DNA from: Paracoccus sanguinis
GTDB taxonomy: Bacteria; Pseudomonadota; Alphaproteobacteria; Rhodobacterales; Rhodobacteraceae
DNA length: 64,000 nucleotides
Direction: 5' to 3'
Assembly (NCBI RefSeq): GCF_900106665.1
Contig: NZ_FNNA01000003.1
Coordinates: forward strand, 186,001-250,000
Below the pieces are notes generated by a model. It ran no database searches. It was not told where the DNA came from and was given only the letters and a program-made list of their open reading frames with translations. The position numbers and the translations under genes were made by a program. Below, one piece after another: positions 26,383-34,633 of this stretch; position 1 is the first letter of the stretch, and every line of letters starts with the position of its first letter.

Positions 26383-28590
26383 ATGCGTCCCCTGATCCAC
26401 GCCCTTCTCGTGCTGCTCGCGCTCCCCGTCCTTCCCGCGATGGCTCAGGTCACCTCGGAGACGCCGGTCGAAGCGCCGTTGGCCACGCCCGCGCCGTCCC
26501 CGACTGCCGCCGAGCCCGCACCCGCGACCACGGCTGACCTCCCACCGGCCCTTGCCGCCGCGCCGCCCGCTTCCCCAGTCGGCGACGCCACCCCATCCCC
26601 GGCGACCCCGGCCGCATCGGCCCCCGCCGCCGCGCCGGCCGCCTCCCCGGCGACCCCGGCCGACCCCGCACCGGCCGCCGCCGCAGCGCCCTCCGCTGGC
26701 CCTGCCCCCGACCCTGCGCCTTTCCCGGCAGCCACGTCCGCCCCCCTCGCCGAGGCGCTCGCCACGCACGCCGACCAGATCGCCCGCCCCTCGCGCCAGA
26801 CCGTCGCCCCCGCCATCGCCGCCCTCGCCGCCGCCGGCGGGGCCGAGGTGCTCTCCGCCTGGCAGGACCGCCGCCTCGGCCGCACCCCAGACGGCCGCTT
26901 CGTCATCGTCGCGGCCGACACGCCCGACACCGCCACCGATGCCCTCACCGGCGCCCCGGTCACCGCCGAGTGGGAGGTGCTGAAACCCAACTCGGGCGTC
27001 CGGGCGCTGATCGCCGCGGCACTGGTGCCCGCGCAGCTCTCGGACCCCGACCCGGCCCGGCGCGCCGCGGCGCTCGACGCCATCGCGCGGGCGCCCGAGG
27101 CCGCGCATCTCGCCGCCATCCGCTCGGCCGCGCCCGAGCGTGACCCGGCCCTCGCCCAGCGCCGCGACCGGCTGGGGCGACTGCTCACGGTCCGCTTCGA
27201 CACCCAGCAGACCGCCCGCCTCGCCGCCATCGACAGCTTCGGCCGCGACACCGGCGCGGATTTCCAGGCGGTCCTGAACCCGCTGCTCGCCACGACCCGC
27301 ATCGCCGCCCCCGCCCTGCCCGAGGGCGCCAACGTCGCCGCCACCCTGACGCCGGGCGAGGACATCGGGCGCGAGGCCGCCTATGCGCTGCTCGTGGACC
27401 AGGGCCTCGCCCCCGCGCCCCTCGACCCCGCCGCGCAGAAGGCCGCGCTCGCCGCCCATCTCGCCGACGGCGCCGTGGGCGGGGTGCCCGTCGCGGACCT
27501 CTCGGACCCCGCCCGCCGCGATGCCGCCTACGAGGCGCTCGCCGCCGCAGGCCGTGTCCCCGACGCCGCCACCACCGCCGAGATCGACGCGGCGCTGGCC
27601 GCCCACCGCTTCGCCGATGTCTATGTCGAGCCGGACCCCGCCGTCACCGACGCCGCCCGCGCCGCCCTGCGCGGCATGGCGGTCCGGCAGGGCGCGGCGC
27701 AGGCCGCCGACCTCGCGCTCGACGCGCTGTCGCTGGCCTCGATCTACTTCCTCGCCGCCATCGGCCTCGCCATCACCTTCGGCGTCATGGGCGTCATCAA
27801 CATGGCGCATGGCGAGTTCATCATGATGGGCGCCTATACCGGCTACGTCGTCCAGACGCTGATCGCCAACCGCACGCTGTCCCTGATCGTGGCGCTGCCG
27901 GCGGCGTTCCTCGTCACCGCGCTGGCCGGGGTGGTGCTCTACCGCGTCGTCATCCGCCGCCTCGCCCGCCGCCCGCTCGAGACGCTGCTGGCGACCTTCG
28001 GGGTGTCCATCGCGCTGCAGCAGATCGCCAAGAACGTGTTCGGCACCCAGGCCCGGCCGCTGACCGCGCCCGCCTGGCTCGAGGGGTCGGTCGGCTGGGG
28101 CGAGACGATCCAGATCTCGTCGATCCGGGTGGCGATCTTCGTCCTGGCGCTCATGTTCCTCGCCCTGTTCGTGGTCATCATGAACCGCACCCGCCTGGGG
28201 CTGCAGGTCCGCGCCGTGACCCAGAATCCCGGCATGGCGGCCAGCATGGGGATCGACCCCGACCGCATCGCCATGCTGACCTTCGGCCTGGGCTCCGGCA
28301 TCGCCGGCATCGCGGGCGTCGCCATCGGCCTCTTCGCCAAGGTCACCTCGGAACTCGGCAGCGACTACATCGTGCAGAGCTTCATGACGGTCGTCGTGGG
28401 CGGGGTCGGCAACATCTGGGGGACGCTCGCCGGGGCCGCGCTGATCGGCGGGCTGCAGAAGGGGATCGAGGTCATGAACCCCGGCAACACGCTCGCCGCC
28501 CAGACCTTCATGATCCTCTTCATCATCGTCTTCATCCAGTTCCGGCCGCGCGGGATCATGCCGCAGCGGGGCCGGGCCGCCGCGGCCTGA
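26383..28590 (+). CDS. urtB: Urea ABC transporter permease UrtB with long Ala/Pro-rich N-terminal linker
   Basis: 735 residues, clearly longer than the ~530 usual for proteobacterial UrtB. Signal peptide MRPLIHALLVLLALPVLPAMAQ; residues ~22-118 are a low-complexity Ala/Pro/Ser/Thr linker; ~120-440 form the UrtB periplasmic domain (PLAEALATHADQIARPSRQTVAP, LLTVRFDTQQTARLAAIDSFG); the rest is a LivH-type permease (FGVMGVINMAHGEFIMMGAY, VTQNPGMAASMGIDPDRIAMLTFGLG, VVGGVGNIWGTLAGA). The extra length is almost entirely the linker. It forms the urea channel with UrtC. Confidence 0.92.
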   Translation: MRPLIHALLVLLALPVLPAMAQVTSETPVEAPLATPAPSPTAAEPAPATTADLPPALAAAPPASPVGDATPSPATPAASAPAAAPAASPATPADPAPAAAAAPSAGPAPDPAPFPAATSAPLAEALATHADQIARPSRQTVAPAIAALAAAGGAEVLSAWQDRRLGRTPDGRFVIVAADTPDTATDALTGAPVTAEWEVLKPNSGVRALIAAALVPAQLSDPDPARRAAALDAIARAPEAAHLAAIRSAAPERDPALAQRRDRLGRLLTVRFDTQQTARLAAIDSFGRDTGADFQAVLNPLLATTRIAAPALPEGANVAATLTPGEDIGREAAYALLVDQGLAPAPLDPAAQKAALAAHLADGAVGGVPVADLSDPARRDAAYEALAAAGRVPDAATTAEIDAALAAHRFADVYVEPDPAVTDAARAALRGMAVRQGAAQAADLALDALSLASIYFLAAIGLAITFGVMGVINMAHGEFIMMGAYTGYVVQTLIANRTLSLIVALPAAFLVTALAGVVLYRVVIRRLARRPLETLLATFGVSIALQQIAKNVFGTQARPLTAPAWLEGSVGWGETIQISSIRVAIFVLALMFLALFVVIMNRTRLGLQVRAVTQNPGMAASMGIDPDRIAMLTFGLGSGIAGIAGVAIGLFAKVTSELGSDYIVQSFMTVVVGGVGNIWGTLAGAALIGGLQKGIEVMNPGNTLAAQTFMILFIIVFIQFRPRGIMPQRGRAAAA

Positions 28591-28605
28591 GGGAGGGGCC
28601 CACCC

Positions 28606-29829
28606 ATGCTGATCCGCCGCCACCCCGCGCTGCTCACCGCGCTCTTGCTGCTGGCGCTCGCCACGCTCGCCATCACGCTGGGGTCCGAGGCCTACGGCTC
28701 GGGCACCCTCGCCACCTCGACCGTCAAGCTTCTGGGCAAGACCCTCTGCCTCGCGCTCGCCGCCGTGGCGATGGACCTCGTCTGGGGCTACGCGGGGATC
28801 CTGTCGCTCGGCCACATGGCCTTCTTCGCGCTCGGCGGCTACATGATCGGCCAGTGGCTGATGTATGCCCGCACCGCCGAGGGCGTCGCCGCCACCCTCG
28901 CCACCGCCCCCATCCCGCCGACCCCCGCCGAACTGGCGCAGGGCACCGCGGCGCAGATCTTCGGCGTCGTCGGCTCGACCGACCTGCCGTGGAGCTGGAC
29001 GTTCGCCCACTCCCTGCCCGCGCAACTCGTGCTGGTCCTCGCCGTGCCGGGACTGCTCGCCGCGCTCTTCGGCTGGCTCGCCTTCCGGGCGCGGGTGAAC
29101 GGGGTCTATCTCTCGATCCTCACCCAGGCGATGACGCTGGCGCTGGCGCTGTGGCTCTTCCAGAACGACGCGGGCTTTCGCGGCAACAACGGGCTGTCGG
29201 GCTTGCAGAACATCCCCGGCGCGGCCGACGTGCCGCAATCGGTGATCTCGATCCGCTTCCTCTGGGCGTCCGCCTTCGCGCTCGCCTGCGGGATGGTGCT
29301 CGCGACCTGGATCACCGGCGGCAAGTTCGGCAGCGTGATCCGCGCCATCCGCGACGACGAGGCGCGGGTGCGCTTCCTCGGCTACCCGGTCGAGACCTTC
29401 AAGCTGACCGTCTTCACGCTCTCGGCGATGATCTGCGGGGTGGCCGGCGCGCTCTACTACCCGCAGGCGGGGATCATCAACCCGGCCGAGCTGATGCCCA
29501 TCGCCTCGATCTACCTCGCCGTCTGGGTGGCGATCGGCGGGCGCGGGCGCATCTACGGCGCCATCGTCGGCGCCATCGCCGTGTCGCTGCTGTCGAGCTG
29601 GTTCACCGGCGGCCGCGCCCCCGACCTCACCCTCGGGCCGCTGACCATCCGCTGGGTGGACTGGTGGCAGGTGCTGCTCGGCTTCGGCTTCGTCGCCGTG
29701 ACCCTGCTGGCGCCGCGCGGGCTCTCGTCGCTCTGGGATGCGCTCATGCGCCTGCGCCCCCCACGCCGGCACGGCGCCGACCTCGGCCCCGACCTCGGCG
29801 CGCTGCGCGAACGCGAGGCCCAGGCATGA
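28606..29829 (+). CDS. urtC: Urea ABC transporter permease UrtC
   Basis: 407 residues, LivM-like with about nine membrane segments. VWGYAGILSLGHMAFFALGGYMIG near the start and GKFGSVIRAIRDDEARVRFLGYPVETFKLTVF in the cytoplasmic loop are family hallmarks; VAIGGRGRIYGAIVGA is near the end. It starts behind GAGGGAGGGG, 15 bases after urtB, and its stop overlaps the urtD start by 4 bases. Confidence 0.95.
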   Translation: MLIRRHPALLTALLLLALATLAITLGSEAYGSGTLATSTVKLLGKTLCLALAAVAMDLVWGYAGILSLGHMAFFALGGYMIGQWLMYARTAEGVAATLATAPIPPTPAELAQGTAAQIFGVVGSTDLPWSWTFAHSLPAQLVLVLAVPGLLAALFGWLAFRARVNGVYLSILTQAMTLALALWLFQNDAGFRGNNGLSGLQNIPGAADVPQSVISIRFLWASAFALACGMVLATWITGGKFGSVIRAIRDDEARVRFLGYPVETFKLTVFTLSAMICGVAGALYYPQAGIINPAELMPIASIYLAVWVAIGGRGRIYGAIVGAIAVSLLSSWFTGGRAPDLTLGPLTIRWVDWWQVLLGFGFVAVTLLAPRGLSSLWDALMRLRPPRRHGADLGPDLGALREREAQA

Positions 29830-30566
29830 GCGCGCTTCTTGAAGTTTCCGGCGTCAGCAAGACCTTCGACGGGTTCCGCGCCATCAACGGCCTGTCCTTC
29901 GCCATCGGCCCGGCCGAGCTGCGCGCCATCATCGGCCCGAACGGCGCCGGCAAGACCACCTTCATGGACATCGTGACCGGCAAGACCCGCCCCGACACGG
30001 GCGACGTGCTGTGGGGCGAACGCTCGGTCTCGCTCGTCGGGATGTCCGAGGCGCGGATCGCCCGCGCCGGCATCGGCCGCAAGTTCCAGCGCCCCACGGT
30101 GTTCGAGGATCAGTGCGTGGCCGAGAACCTGACCCTCGCGCTCAAGGCCGCGCGGGGGCCGCTGGCGGTGCTGCGCTGGCGCCCGACGCCCGCCAGCCGC
30201 GCCCGCGTGGCGGCGCTTGCGGCCGAGGTCGGGCTGGGGGACCAGCTTCACCGCAAGGCGGGCGAGCTGTCCCACGGGCAGAAGCAATGGCTCGAGATCG
30301 GAATGCTGCTCGCGTCCGAGCCGCGGCTGCTGCTGGTGGACGAGCCCGCCGCCGGCATGACGCTCGCCGAGCGCGAGGCGACCACGGCGCTCTTGCGCCG
30401 CCTGGCCGAGACCCGCGCCGTGGTGGTGGTCGAGCATGACATGGAGTTCGTGCGCCGCCTCGACTGCAAGGTCACCGTGCTGCACCAGGGCGCGGTGCTG
30501 GCCGAGGGGTCGCTCGACCACGTCTCGGCCAATGCGCAGGTGATCGACGTCTATCTGGGGCGCTAG
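29826..30566 (+). CDS. urtD: Urea ABC transporter ATPase UrtD
   Basis: 246 residues, LivG-like. Walker A IIGPNGAGKTTF, signature LSHGQKQWLEIGM (the HGQKQ form typical of UrtD rather than GQQQ), Walker B LLLVDEPAAGMT and the switch histidine in VVVEHDMEFV. The start ATG overlaps urtC by four bases. It powers urea import together with UrtE. Confidence 0.95.
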   Translation: MSALLEVSGVSKTFDGFRAINGLSFAIGPAELRAIIGPNGAGKTTFMDIVTGKTRPDTGDVLWGERSVSLVGMSEARIARAGIGRKFQRPTVFEDQCVAENLTLALKAARGPLAVLRWRPTPASRARVAALAAEVGLGDQLHRKAGELSHGQKQWLEIGMLLASEPRLLLVDEPAAGMTLAEREATTALLRRLAETRAVVVVEHDMEFVRRLDCKVTVLHQGAVLAEGSLDHVSANAQVIDVYLGR

Positions 30567-30580
30567 GGAAGGGAACCACC

Positions 30581-31282
30581 ATGATCGAGGCCGAGAACGT
30601 GACGCTGCACTATGGCGGCAGCCAGATCCTGCACGGCGTGTCGCTGAGCGCCGCCCCGGGCGAGGTCGCCTGCGTGATGGGCAACAACGGCGTGGGCAAG
30701 ACCTCGCTGATGAACCTGCTGGCCGGGCGCCACCCCCGCTCGGGCGGCGAGCTGCGGCTGATGGGCGAGCGGCTGGGGCGGGTGACGGCGCAGGGCATGG
30801 CGCGGCGGGGCGTGGCCTATGTGCCGCAGGGGCGGGCGATCTTTCCGATGCTGACGGTGCGCGAGAACCTCGAGACCGGGCTCGGCTGCCTGCCCCGCGG
30901 CGCGCGGCGGGTGCCGGATGCGATCTATGACAGCTTCCCGGTGCTGGCCGAGATGGCCCACCGCCGCGGCGGCGACCTGTCGGGCGGCCAGCAGCAGCAG
31001 CTCGCCATCGCCCGGGCGCTGGTGATCCGGCCGAAGGTGCTGTTGATGGACGAGCCGACCGAGGGCATCCAGCCCAACATCATCGCCCAGATCGGCCGGG
31101 TCATCACCGCGCTGCGCGACGCGGGCGAGATGGCGATCGTGCTGGTCGAGCAGTATTTCGACTTCGCCTGGTCACTCGGCGACCGCATCACGGTGATGGA
31201 CCGCGGGCGCGCGGTGCTCGCAGGCCCACGGGGCGAGGTGGAGCGCGAGGCGGTGCGGCAGCGCCTGTCGGCGATGGGGTGA
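30581..31282 (+). CDS. urtE: Urea ABC transporter ATPase UrtE
   Basis: 233 residues, LivF-like. Walker A VMGNNGVGKTSLMN, signature LSGGQQQQLAIARAL, Walker B VLLMDEPTEGIQPNII and VEQYFDFAWSLGDRITVMDRG. A GGGAAGGGAA ribosome site precedes the ATG. It is the last gene of the operon; no urease structural or accessory gene follows within the window. Confidence 0.95.
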   Translation: MIEAENVTLHYGGSQILHGVSLSAAPGEVACVMGNNGVGKTSLMNLLAGRHPRSGGELRLMGERLGRVTAQGMARRGVAYVPQGRAIFPMLTVRENLETGLGCLPRGARRVPDAIYDSFPVLAEMAHRRGGDLSGGQQQQLAIARALVIRPKVLLMDEPTEGIQPNIIAQIGRVITALRDAGEMAIVLVEQYFDFAWSLGDRITVMDRGRAVLAGPRGEVEREAVRQRLSAMG

Positions 31283-32112
31283 GGTGGCTGGGGGAGGAGG
31301 GGTGAGGGCGGTGCATGGTGCCTGCGCCGGGCGAGGTCGGCTTGGCGTGCGATGGCGTGCGGGTCATAGACGATCTGCCTTATTCCTAAGGTCTGCTTGC
31401 TTGCCCGCACCGATTTTCGCACACCTTAGTTTGCAATGGCGCAGATCGGAGGCGATCCCACGAGGCAGCCATGCGTTTTGAGGAACCGGCCGCACGTCAA
31501 AGCGATAGCATCGTTCGGCACACCGCCAAAGGCCTCTGAGCGCGGGACTACCGGCAGCGCAGGGTGCTCGGCGTGATAGCGCCCCCTACCCGTCAACAAG
31601 CTGGGCGCGGAGTGATGGTCCCGTCTCTCTCGCCGGATCGCGGCCGCCACGCGTGTCATGCGCACCAACGCGCCCTCTCGGACAACACGCCCAGCACCGA
31701 CCGTTCCCACCATCCCTCTCGTCCGATTGCGGGAGCGGCGCGCGTCCGGCACCATTGCACCCCTGCGCGTCCAACCCGCTAGGCGAATAATGTGCGCCCC
31801 CGCTTTCTTGCCGGATCTCGGCACAGAAGGCAGCAACAATTACCCTGATCGAGACGTCCCCGTCCCGCCTGCGTGCTTCCGATGGACGCCCTCCACCGGC
31901 CCATTCTTCCTTGCCCAAATATCCCGGGGGGTCGGCCCGCAGGGCCGACGGGCCAAGCCGCCTAAAAGGACCGCCACCCCGGCACGCGCCAACTGAATCC
32001 ACGCCCCAACCCGGGGGATGGCGCGCCGCGAAAGCGCTGCTACAGACTGGAGGCCGCATGGCACGCCCGGCATCTCTCAACGTCACGCGGTGACACCGCC
32101 CTCCCTCACCGC
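31283..32112. other. Gene-poor stretch after urtE
   Basis: 830 bases. Parts of it are visibly less GC-rich than the flanks (about 31360-31860), and open frames here (for example 31426-31839 on minus, 137 codons) lack ribosome sites, recognisable motifs and the strong GC third-position bias of the real genes. A small inverted repeat CCTTA/TAAGG lies at 31378-31391. The copy-2 stem-loop repeat is at 31904-31950. This may be decayed coding sequence, but I cannot identify any ancestor. Confidence 0.55.
31904..31950. repeat. Stem-loop intergenic repeat, copy 2
   Basis: CTTGCCCAAATATCCCGGGG as in copy 1 (15908-15951), here followed by an 8-bp perfect stem GTCGGCCC (31931-31938) with GGGCCGAC (31942-31949), loop GCA. 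The stem bases differ from copy 1 but pairing is kept. Nearest gene start is far away, so it is not a leader here. Confidence 0.72.
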
Positions 32113-32643
32113 TCACCCCCGACCCGTCCGCTTCTCACCACGCCCCGCGCCTGGCAGCCACGCCCGCCGCGCCACGCCCATCCGAACCCGACGCATCTGC
32201 TCGGGCGGGATCACCCCCATCGCGGCCGCGACGGCGGCCTCGGCGGCGACGCCGACCGCCGCGCCTGCCACCACATCCGCGAGGTGATGCGTCGCGCGCG
32301 GCACCTGGACCAGCCCGATCAGCGCCGCGAGCCCCAGCGCCGGACCGCGCAGCCCCGGCGCTACCCGCCCGATCGCCTGCGCCGCGGCAAAGGCATCCGC
32401 GGTGTGGCCCGAGGGAAACGAGTTGTAGGGATGCTCATCCGGCCCGCCGACGCCAGTCTCGTAATGCCCCTCGTCCAGCAGCTTGTAGGGCCGGGTGCGC
32501 ACCACCGCCTTCTTGATCGCAGCCTTGGTCTGGATTGCCACGGTCAGGGCGAGGAACGCCCGCACCCCGCCCTCGGCCAGCCGCGGCCGCCCGGCGAGCA
32601 CTCCCTTCGGCGCGCCCGTGTCGCGGGTTGTGCGGTCGTTCAT
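32113..32643 (-). CDS. PAP2-family phosphatase
   Basis: 176 residues from the ATG at 32643, preceded by AAGGGG. The three acid-phosphatase motifs are in order: KKAVVRTRPY (K-x6-RP), SFPSGHTADAF (PSGH) and VPRATHHLADVVAG (SR-x5-H-x3-D, with PR in place of SR). Two or three membrane spans are likely around residues 30-50, 85-120 and 125-150. Such short membrane PAP2 proteins act on lipid phosphates or undecaprenyl pyrophosphate; the substrate is not shown. Four 11-bp repeats lie 85-125 bases upstream. Confidence 0.83.
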   Translation of the reverse strand: MNDRTTRDTGAPKGVLAGRPRLAEGGVRAFLALTVAIQTKAAIKKAVVRTRPYKLLDEGHYETGVGGPDEHPYNSFPSGHTADAFAAAQAIGRVAPGLRGPALGLAALIGLVQVPRATHHLADVVAGAAVGVAAEAAVAAAMGVIPPEQMRRVRMGVARRAWLPGAGRGEKRTGRG

Positions 32644-32727
32644 GGCCTGATCCCCTTGCGATGCCGCCACCGAACCCGCGACGCGCCGCTCGGGTTGCAC
32701 CGCGGCCTGTCACGCCGCGTGGCATTC

Positions 32728-32768
32728 GCATGAACTGTGCATGAACATCGCATGAACGATGCACGAAC
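32728..32768. repeat. Four direct repeats of GCATGAAC at an 11-bp period
   Basis: GCATGAAC at 32728, 32739 and 32750 and GCACGAAC at 32761 are spaced exactly 11 bases apart, so all face the same side of the helix. Read on minus, towards the PAP2 gene, the unit is GTTCATGC. An 11-base period of 7-8-base units is the layout of PhoB-type response-regulator boxes. The array lies between the glmS stop and the PAP2 start. Confidence 0.6.
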
Positions 32769-32787
32769 CCTGCAGGGATCGTGCATC
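32758..32787. repeat. 30-bp near-perfect palindrome after glmS
   Basis: GATGCACGA (32758-32766) and CCCTGCAGGG in the centre mirror TCGTGCATC (32779-32787) with a single mismatch pair. It starts 27 bases past the glmS stop (minus strand) and overlaps the last 11-bp repeat. It could be the glmS transcript's 3' hairpin, though no U tract follows, or a protein-binding site. Confidence 0.5.
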
Positions 32788-32813
32788 GCCGTGTCCCGGG
32801 TCGCGGGGCGGCG

Positions 32814-34631
32814 TTACTCGACCGTCACCGACTTGGCGAGGTTGCGCGGCTGGTCCACGTCGGTCCCCTTGGCGACCGCCGTGTGATAGGCCAGCAGCTG
32901 CATCGGCACCGCATGCACGATCGGCGCGAACGCCCCGCCCCCGGCCGGCATCGTGAGCGCCGCGTGCACCCCCTCGCCCGCCGCGGCGATCCCCTCGGCG
33001 TCCGAGACGAGCAGCACCGGCCCCTGCCGCGCCATCACCTCCTGCATGTTTGAGACGGTCTTCTCGAACAGCGGGTCGGACGGCGCCACGACCACCACCG
33101 GTACCATCCGGTCCACCAGCGCGATGGGCCCGTGCTTGAGTTCGCCCGACGCGTAACCTTCGGCGTGGATGTAGCTGATTTCCTTGAGCTTCAGCGCTCC
33201 CTCGAGGGCGATGGGATACAGCGCCCCGCGGCCGAGGAACAGCACGTCCTGCGCCTCGGACAGCCAGCCCGCCAGCCGCTTGCAGTCGTCGCTCGTCCCC
33301 ACCGCCTGGCTGACCAGCGCCGGGATCGACAGCAGGTCATCCAGATGCGCCGAGAGCGACGCCGGGTCCAGCACGCCGCGATCCTGCGCCGCCTTGAGCG
33401 CCAGCACCGCCAGCACCGCGAGCTGGCAGGTGAAGGCCTTGGTCGAGGCCACGCCGACCTCGACCCCCGCCATGATCGGCAGCGCCACATCGGCCTCGCG
33501 CGCGATGGCCGAGGTGCCCACGTTCACCACGCCGAGCGTCCGCGCCACCTTGTCCTTGCAGTAGTGCAGCGCCGCGAGCGTGTCCGCCGTCTCGCCCGAC
33601 TGGCTGACGAAGATCGCCCACGAGCGCGGCGACAGCGGCGGCTCGCGGTAGCGGAACTCCGAGGCGACATCGACCTCGGCCGGGAGGCCCGCGATCCGCT
33701 CGAACCAGTATTTCGCCACCCAGGCGGCGTAATAGGCGGTGCCGCAGCCGACCAGCGTGACGCGCTCGACGCCGGTGAAATCGACGGTCTCCGGGAGGAC
33801 GATCCGCCCGTCCTTGATGTAATGCGACAGCGCGTCGGCCAGCACGCCGGGCTGCTGGGCGATCTCCTTGGCCATGAAATGCCGGTAGCCGCCCTTGTCG
33901 ATGGCGGTCGTGCCCACGTCGATGCGCGCGGCCTCGCGGTTCACCAGCCGCCCCTCGGCATCATAGACCTGCGCGCCGCCGCGGGTCAGGACCACGTGAT
34001 CGCCGTCCTCGAGATAGGTCACGAGGTCGGTGAAGGGCGCGAGCGCGATGGCGTCCGAGCCGAGGAACATCTCGCCCTCGCCATGCCCAAGCGCCAGCGG
34101 GCTGCCCTTGCGGGCGCCGATCATCAGGTCCCCCTCGCCCTCGAAGAGGAACGCGAGCGCGAAGGCCCCGCGCAGCCGCGAAAGCGTCGCCCGCACCGCC
34201 TCGAGCGGCGCCATGCCCTGGGCCATGTGGTGCCCGGTCAACAGCGCCACGGTCTCGGTGTCGGTCTCGCTTTCGGGGACGATCCCCTCGGCCGCAAGCT
34301 CGGCGCGCAGCTCGCGGAAGTTCTCGATGATGCCGTTGTGGACGACCGCGACCGGGCCGTGGCGGTGCGGGTGGGCATTGCCCTCGGTCGCAGCGCCGTG
34401 GGTGGCCCAGCGGGTGTGGCCGATCCCGCTGCGCCCCTCGAGCGGGTCGAGCACCAGCCGGTCCGACAGGTTGACGAGCTTGCCCACCGCGCGGCGGCGG
34501 TCGAGGCGGCCGGCGTCGTCCACCGTCGCCACCCCGGCGCTGTCATAGCCGCGATATTCGAGCCGCTGCAGCGCCTCGACCAGTTGCGGCCCGACCTGAT
34601 GGTTGCCTAGGATGCCGATGATTCCACACAT
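32814..34631 (-). CDS. glmS: Glutamine-fructose-6-phosphate aminotransferase
   Basis: 605 residues, full length. MCGIIGILGN exposes the N-terminal Cys for glutamine hydrolysis after Met removal; EYRGYDSAGVA, GHTRWATHG and NGIIEN complete the glutaminase domain. The isomerase half has two SIS domains (VGCGTAYYAAW, SQSGETADTLAAL, GRGALYPIALEGALKLKEISYIHAE) and ends in NLAKSVTVE. It makes glucosamine-6-phosphate for peptidoglycan and LPS. It sits 2 bases after glmU, so the two are an operon. Confidence 0.97.
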   Translation of the reverse strand: MCGIIGILGNHQVGPQLVEALQRLEYRGYDSAGVATVDDAGRLDRRRAVGKLVNLSDRLVLDPLEGRSGIGHTRWATHGAATEGNAHPHRHGPVAVVHNGIIENFRELRAELAAEGIVPESETDTETVALLTGHHMAQGMAPLEAVRATLSRLRGAFALAFLFEGEGDLMIGARKGSPLALGHGEGEMFLGSDAIALAPFTDLVTYLEDGDHVVLTRGGAQVYDAEGRLVNREAARIDVGTTAIDKGGYRHFMAKEIAQQPGVLADALSHYIKDGRIVLPETVDFTGVERVTLVGCGTAYYAAWVAKYWFERIAGLPAEVDVASEFRYREPPLSPRSWAIFVSQSGETADTLAALHYCKDKVARTLGVVNVGTSAIAREADVALPIMAGVEVGVASTKAFTCQLAVLAVLALKAAQDRGVLDPASLSAHLDDLLSIPALVSQAVGTSDDCKRLAGWLSEAQDVLFLGRGALYPIALEGALKLKEISYIHAEGYASGELKHGPIALVDRMVPVVVVAPSDPLFEKTVSNMQEVMARQGPVLLVSDAEGIAAAGEGVHAALTMPAGGGAFAPIVHAVPMQLLAYHTAVAKGTDVDQPRNLAKSVTVE

Positions 34632-34633
34632 GA

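Noticed and set aside
26335-29772. 1145-codon minus frame opposite urtB/urtC
   Set aside because: Composition is arginine/glycine/histidine-rich shuffle with no domain; urtB and urtC on plus are certain.
31426-31839. 137-codon minus frame in the gene-poor stretch
   Set aside because: No ribosome site, no recognisable motif, atypical codon use, and another frame overlaps it (31586-32116). Not called as a gene, though a decayed gene cannot be excluded.
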